Below, one piece after another: positions 12,873-13,084 of a DNA stretch of 13,084 nt. The notes under the pieces are model-generated. The model did not search any database, was not told the origin of the DNA, and saw only the letters and a list, made by a program, of their open reading frames with translations. The stretch is from the NCBI GenBank assembly GCA_900752445.1, contig CAADVN010000096.1:1-13084 (forward strand). Reading direction: 5' to 3'. The DNA is from an uncultured Oscillospiraceae bacterium. GTDB lineage: Bacteria; Bacillota; Clostridia; Oscillospirales; Oscillospiraceae. The translations under genes and the position numbers were made by a program. The first letter of the stretch is position 1; every line of letters begins with the position of its first letter.

Positions 12873-13084
12873 ATGGGAAACGAAAAGAAAAGCGAAAGCA
12901 GGCGTCCGCCCGAGCGGCGTGAGTCTGAGCGGCGTGAGGCCGGGCCCGCGCCGGAGCCGGGGCCGACGAAGGCGCGCACGCTGGGCTTCATCGTGGGCGC
13001 GGCGGTGCTGCTGGTGGTGCTGACGCTGGTGCTCTGCGCCATGGCCGGGGTGTTCAGCTTCGGCGGCGGCGGGGACGGCGGGAC
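12873..13084 (+). CDS. Single-pass membrane protein of unknown function, 5' part; 3' end outside window
   Basis: I do not recognise a family. The frame opened by the ATG at 12873 stays open to the window edge (70 codons). The first 35 residues are charged and Pro/Glu/Arg-rich (KKSESRR, PPERRESERRE, PAPEPGP). A membrane segment follows at about residues 38-58 (LGFIVGAAVLLVVLTLVLCAM), then a glycine-rich stretch. This is the layout of a protein with a short cytoplasmic tail, one anchor and an extracellular domain still to come. GGAG (12860-12863) lies 9 nt upstream, inside a short palindrome ACACT-GG-AGTGT. An ATG at 12868 opens a different frame that closes early with arginine- and tryptophan-rich nonsense. 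Confidence 0.6.
   Translation, partial: MGNEKKSESRRPPERRESERREAGPAPEPGPTKARTLGFIVGAAVLLVVLTLVLCAMAGVFSFGGGGDGG

Noticed and set aside
12868..13040. Gene start at ATG 12868 for the last gene
   Set aside because: That frame gives an Arg/Trp-rich product that ends early. The frame from 12873 gives a sensible charged tail followed by a membrane anchor.

Overview
The window is GC-rich bacterial chromosome with almost continuous coding. Its left two thirds is a dcw (division and cell wall) cluster of the Gram-positive, Clostridia type. The grounds for that are a PASTA-tailed class B penicillin-binding protein directly upstream of murE, a meso-diaminopimelate-type MurE (DNPR motif), an FtsW/SpoVE SEDS protein next to murG, and murA, a DivIB-like ftsQ and ftsZ at the end. 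The dispersed hairpin repeats resemble intergenic elements I remember from gut Oscillospirales-type and related Clostridia genomes. That placement is from memory, so genus and family are not assigned.

Region 1 (1-9180, all + strand) runs: penicillin-binding protein (3' part only), murE, mraY, ftsW, murG, murA, ftsQ, ftsZ. These genes make UDP-MurNAc-tripeptide (MurE), lipid I (MraY) and lipid II (MurG), supply the first committed precursor step (MurA), polymerise and cross-link septal peptidoglycan (FtsW and the PBP), and organise the septum (FtsQ/DivIB and FtsZ). murF and murD, often present in such clusters, are absent here, and no ftsA precedes ftsZ. murE and mraY overlap by four bases, and the mraY-ftsW and ftsW-murG gaps are short. 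Two breaks with their own promoter-like signals occur: before murA, where a 10-bp inverted repeat covers the ribosome binding site, and before ftsZ, which has a promoter and a leader hairpin. A GC-rich stem-loop follows ftsZ.

Region 2 (9181-9917) is degenerate. A 114-codon ORF joins the first third of a response-regulator receiver to the last third of a histidine-kinase ATPase domain, which looks like the scar of a deleted two-component operon. It is followed by two tandem copies of a roughly 140-bp hairpin-rich repeat and a further structured segment. A minimal form of the same repeat lies between murG and murA.

Region 3 (9918-13084) is accessory. A two-gene minus-strand operon encodes the large and small subunits of an aconitase X (AcnX)-type hydro-lyase. 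Divergent from it is a CsoR/RcnR/FrmR-family metal-sensing repressor with a histidine-rich N-terminal tail. The 132-bp space between them holds two good sigma-A promoters, a GC-tract inverted repeat and a second palindrome at the acnX transcription start, which suggests shared regulation. A FabG-like short-chain dehydrogenase converges on the repressor gene, with both stop codons lying in one CTAG. The window ends in the 5' part of a single-pass membrane protein gene.
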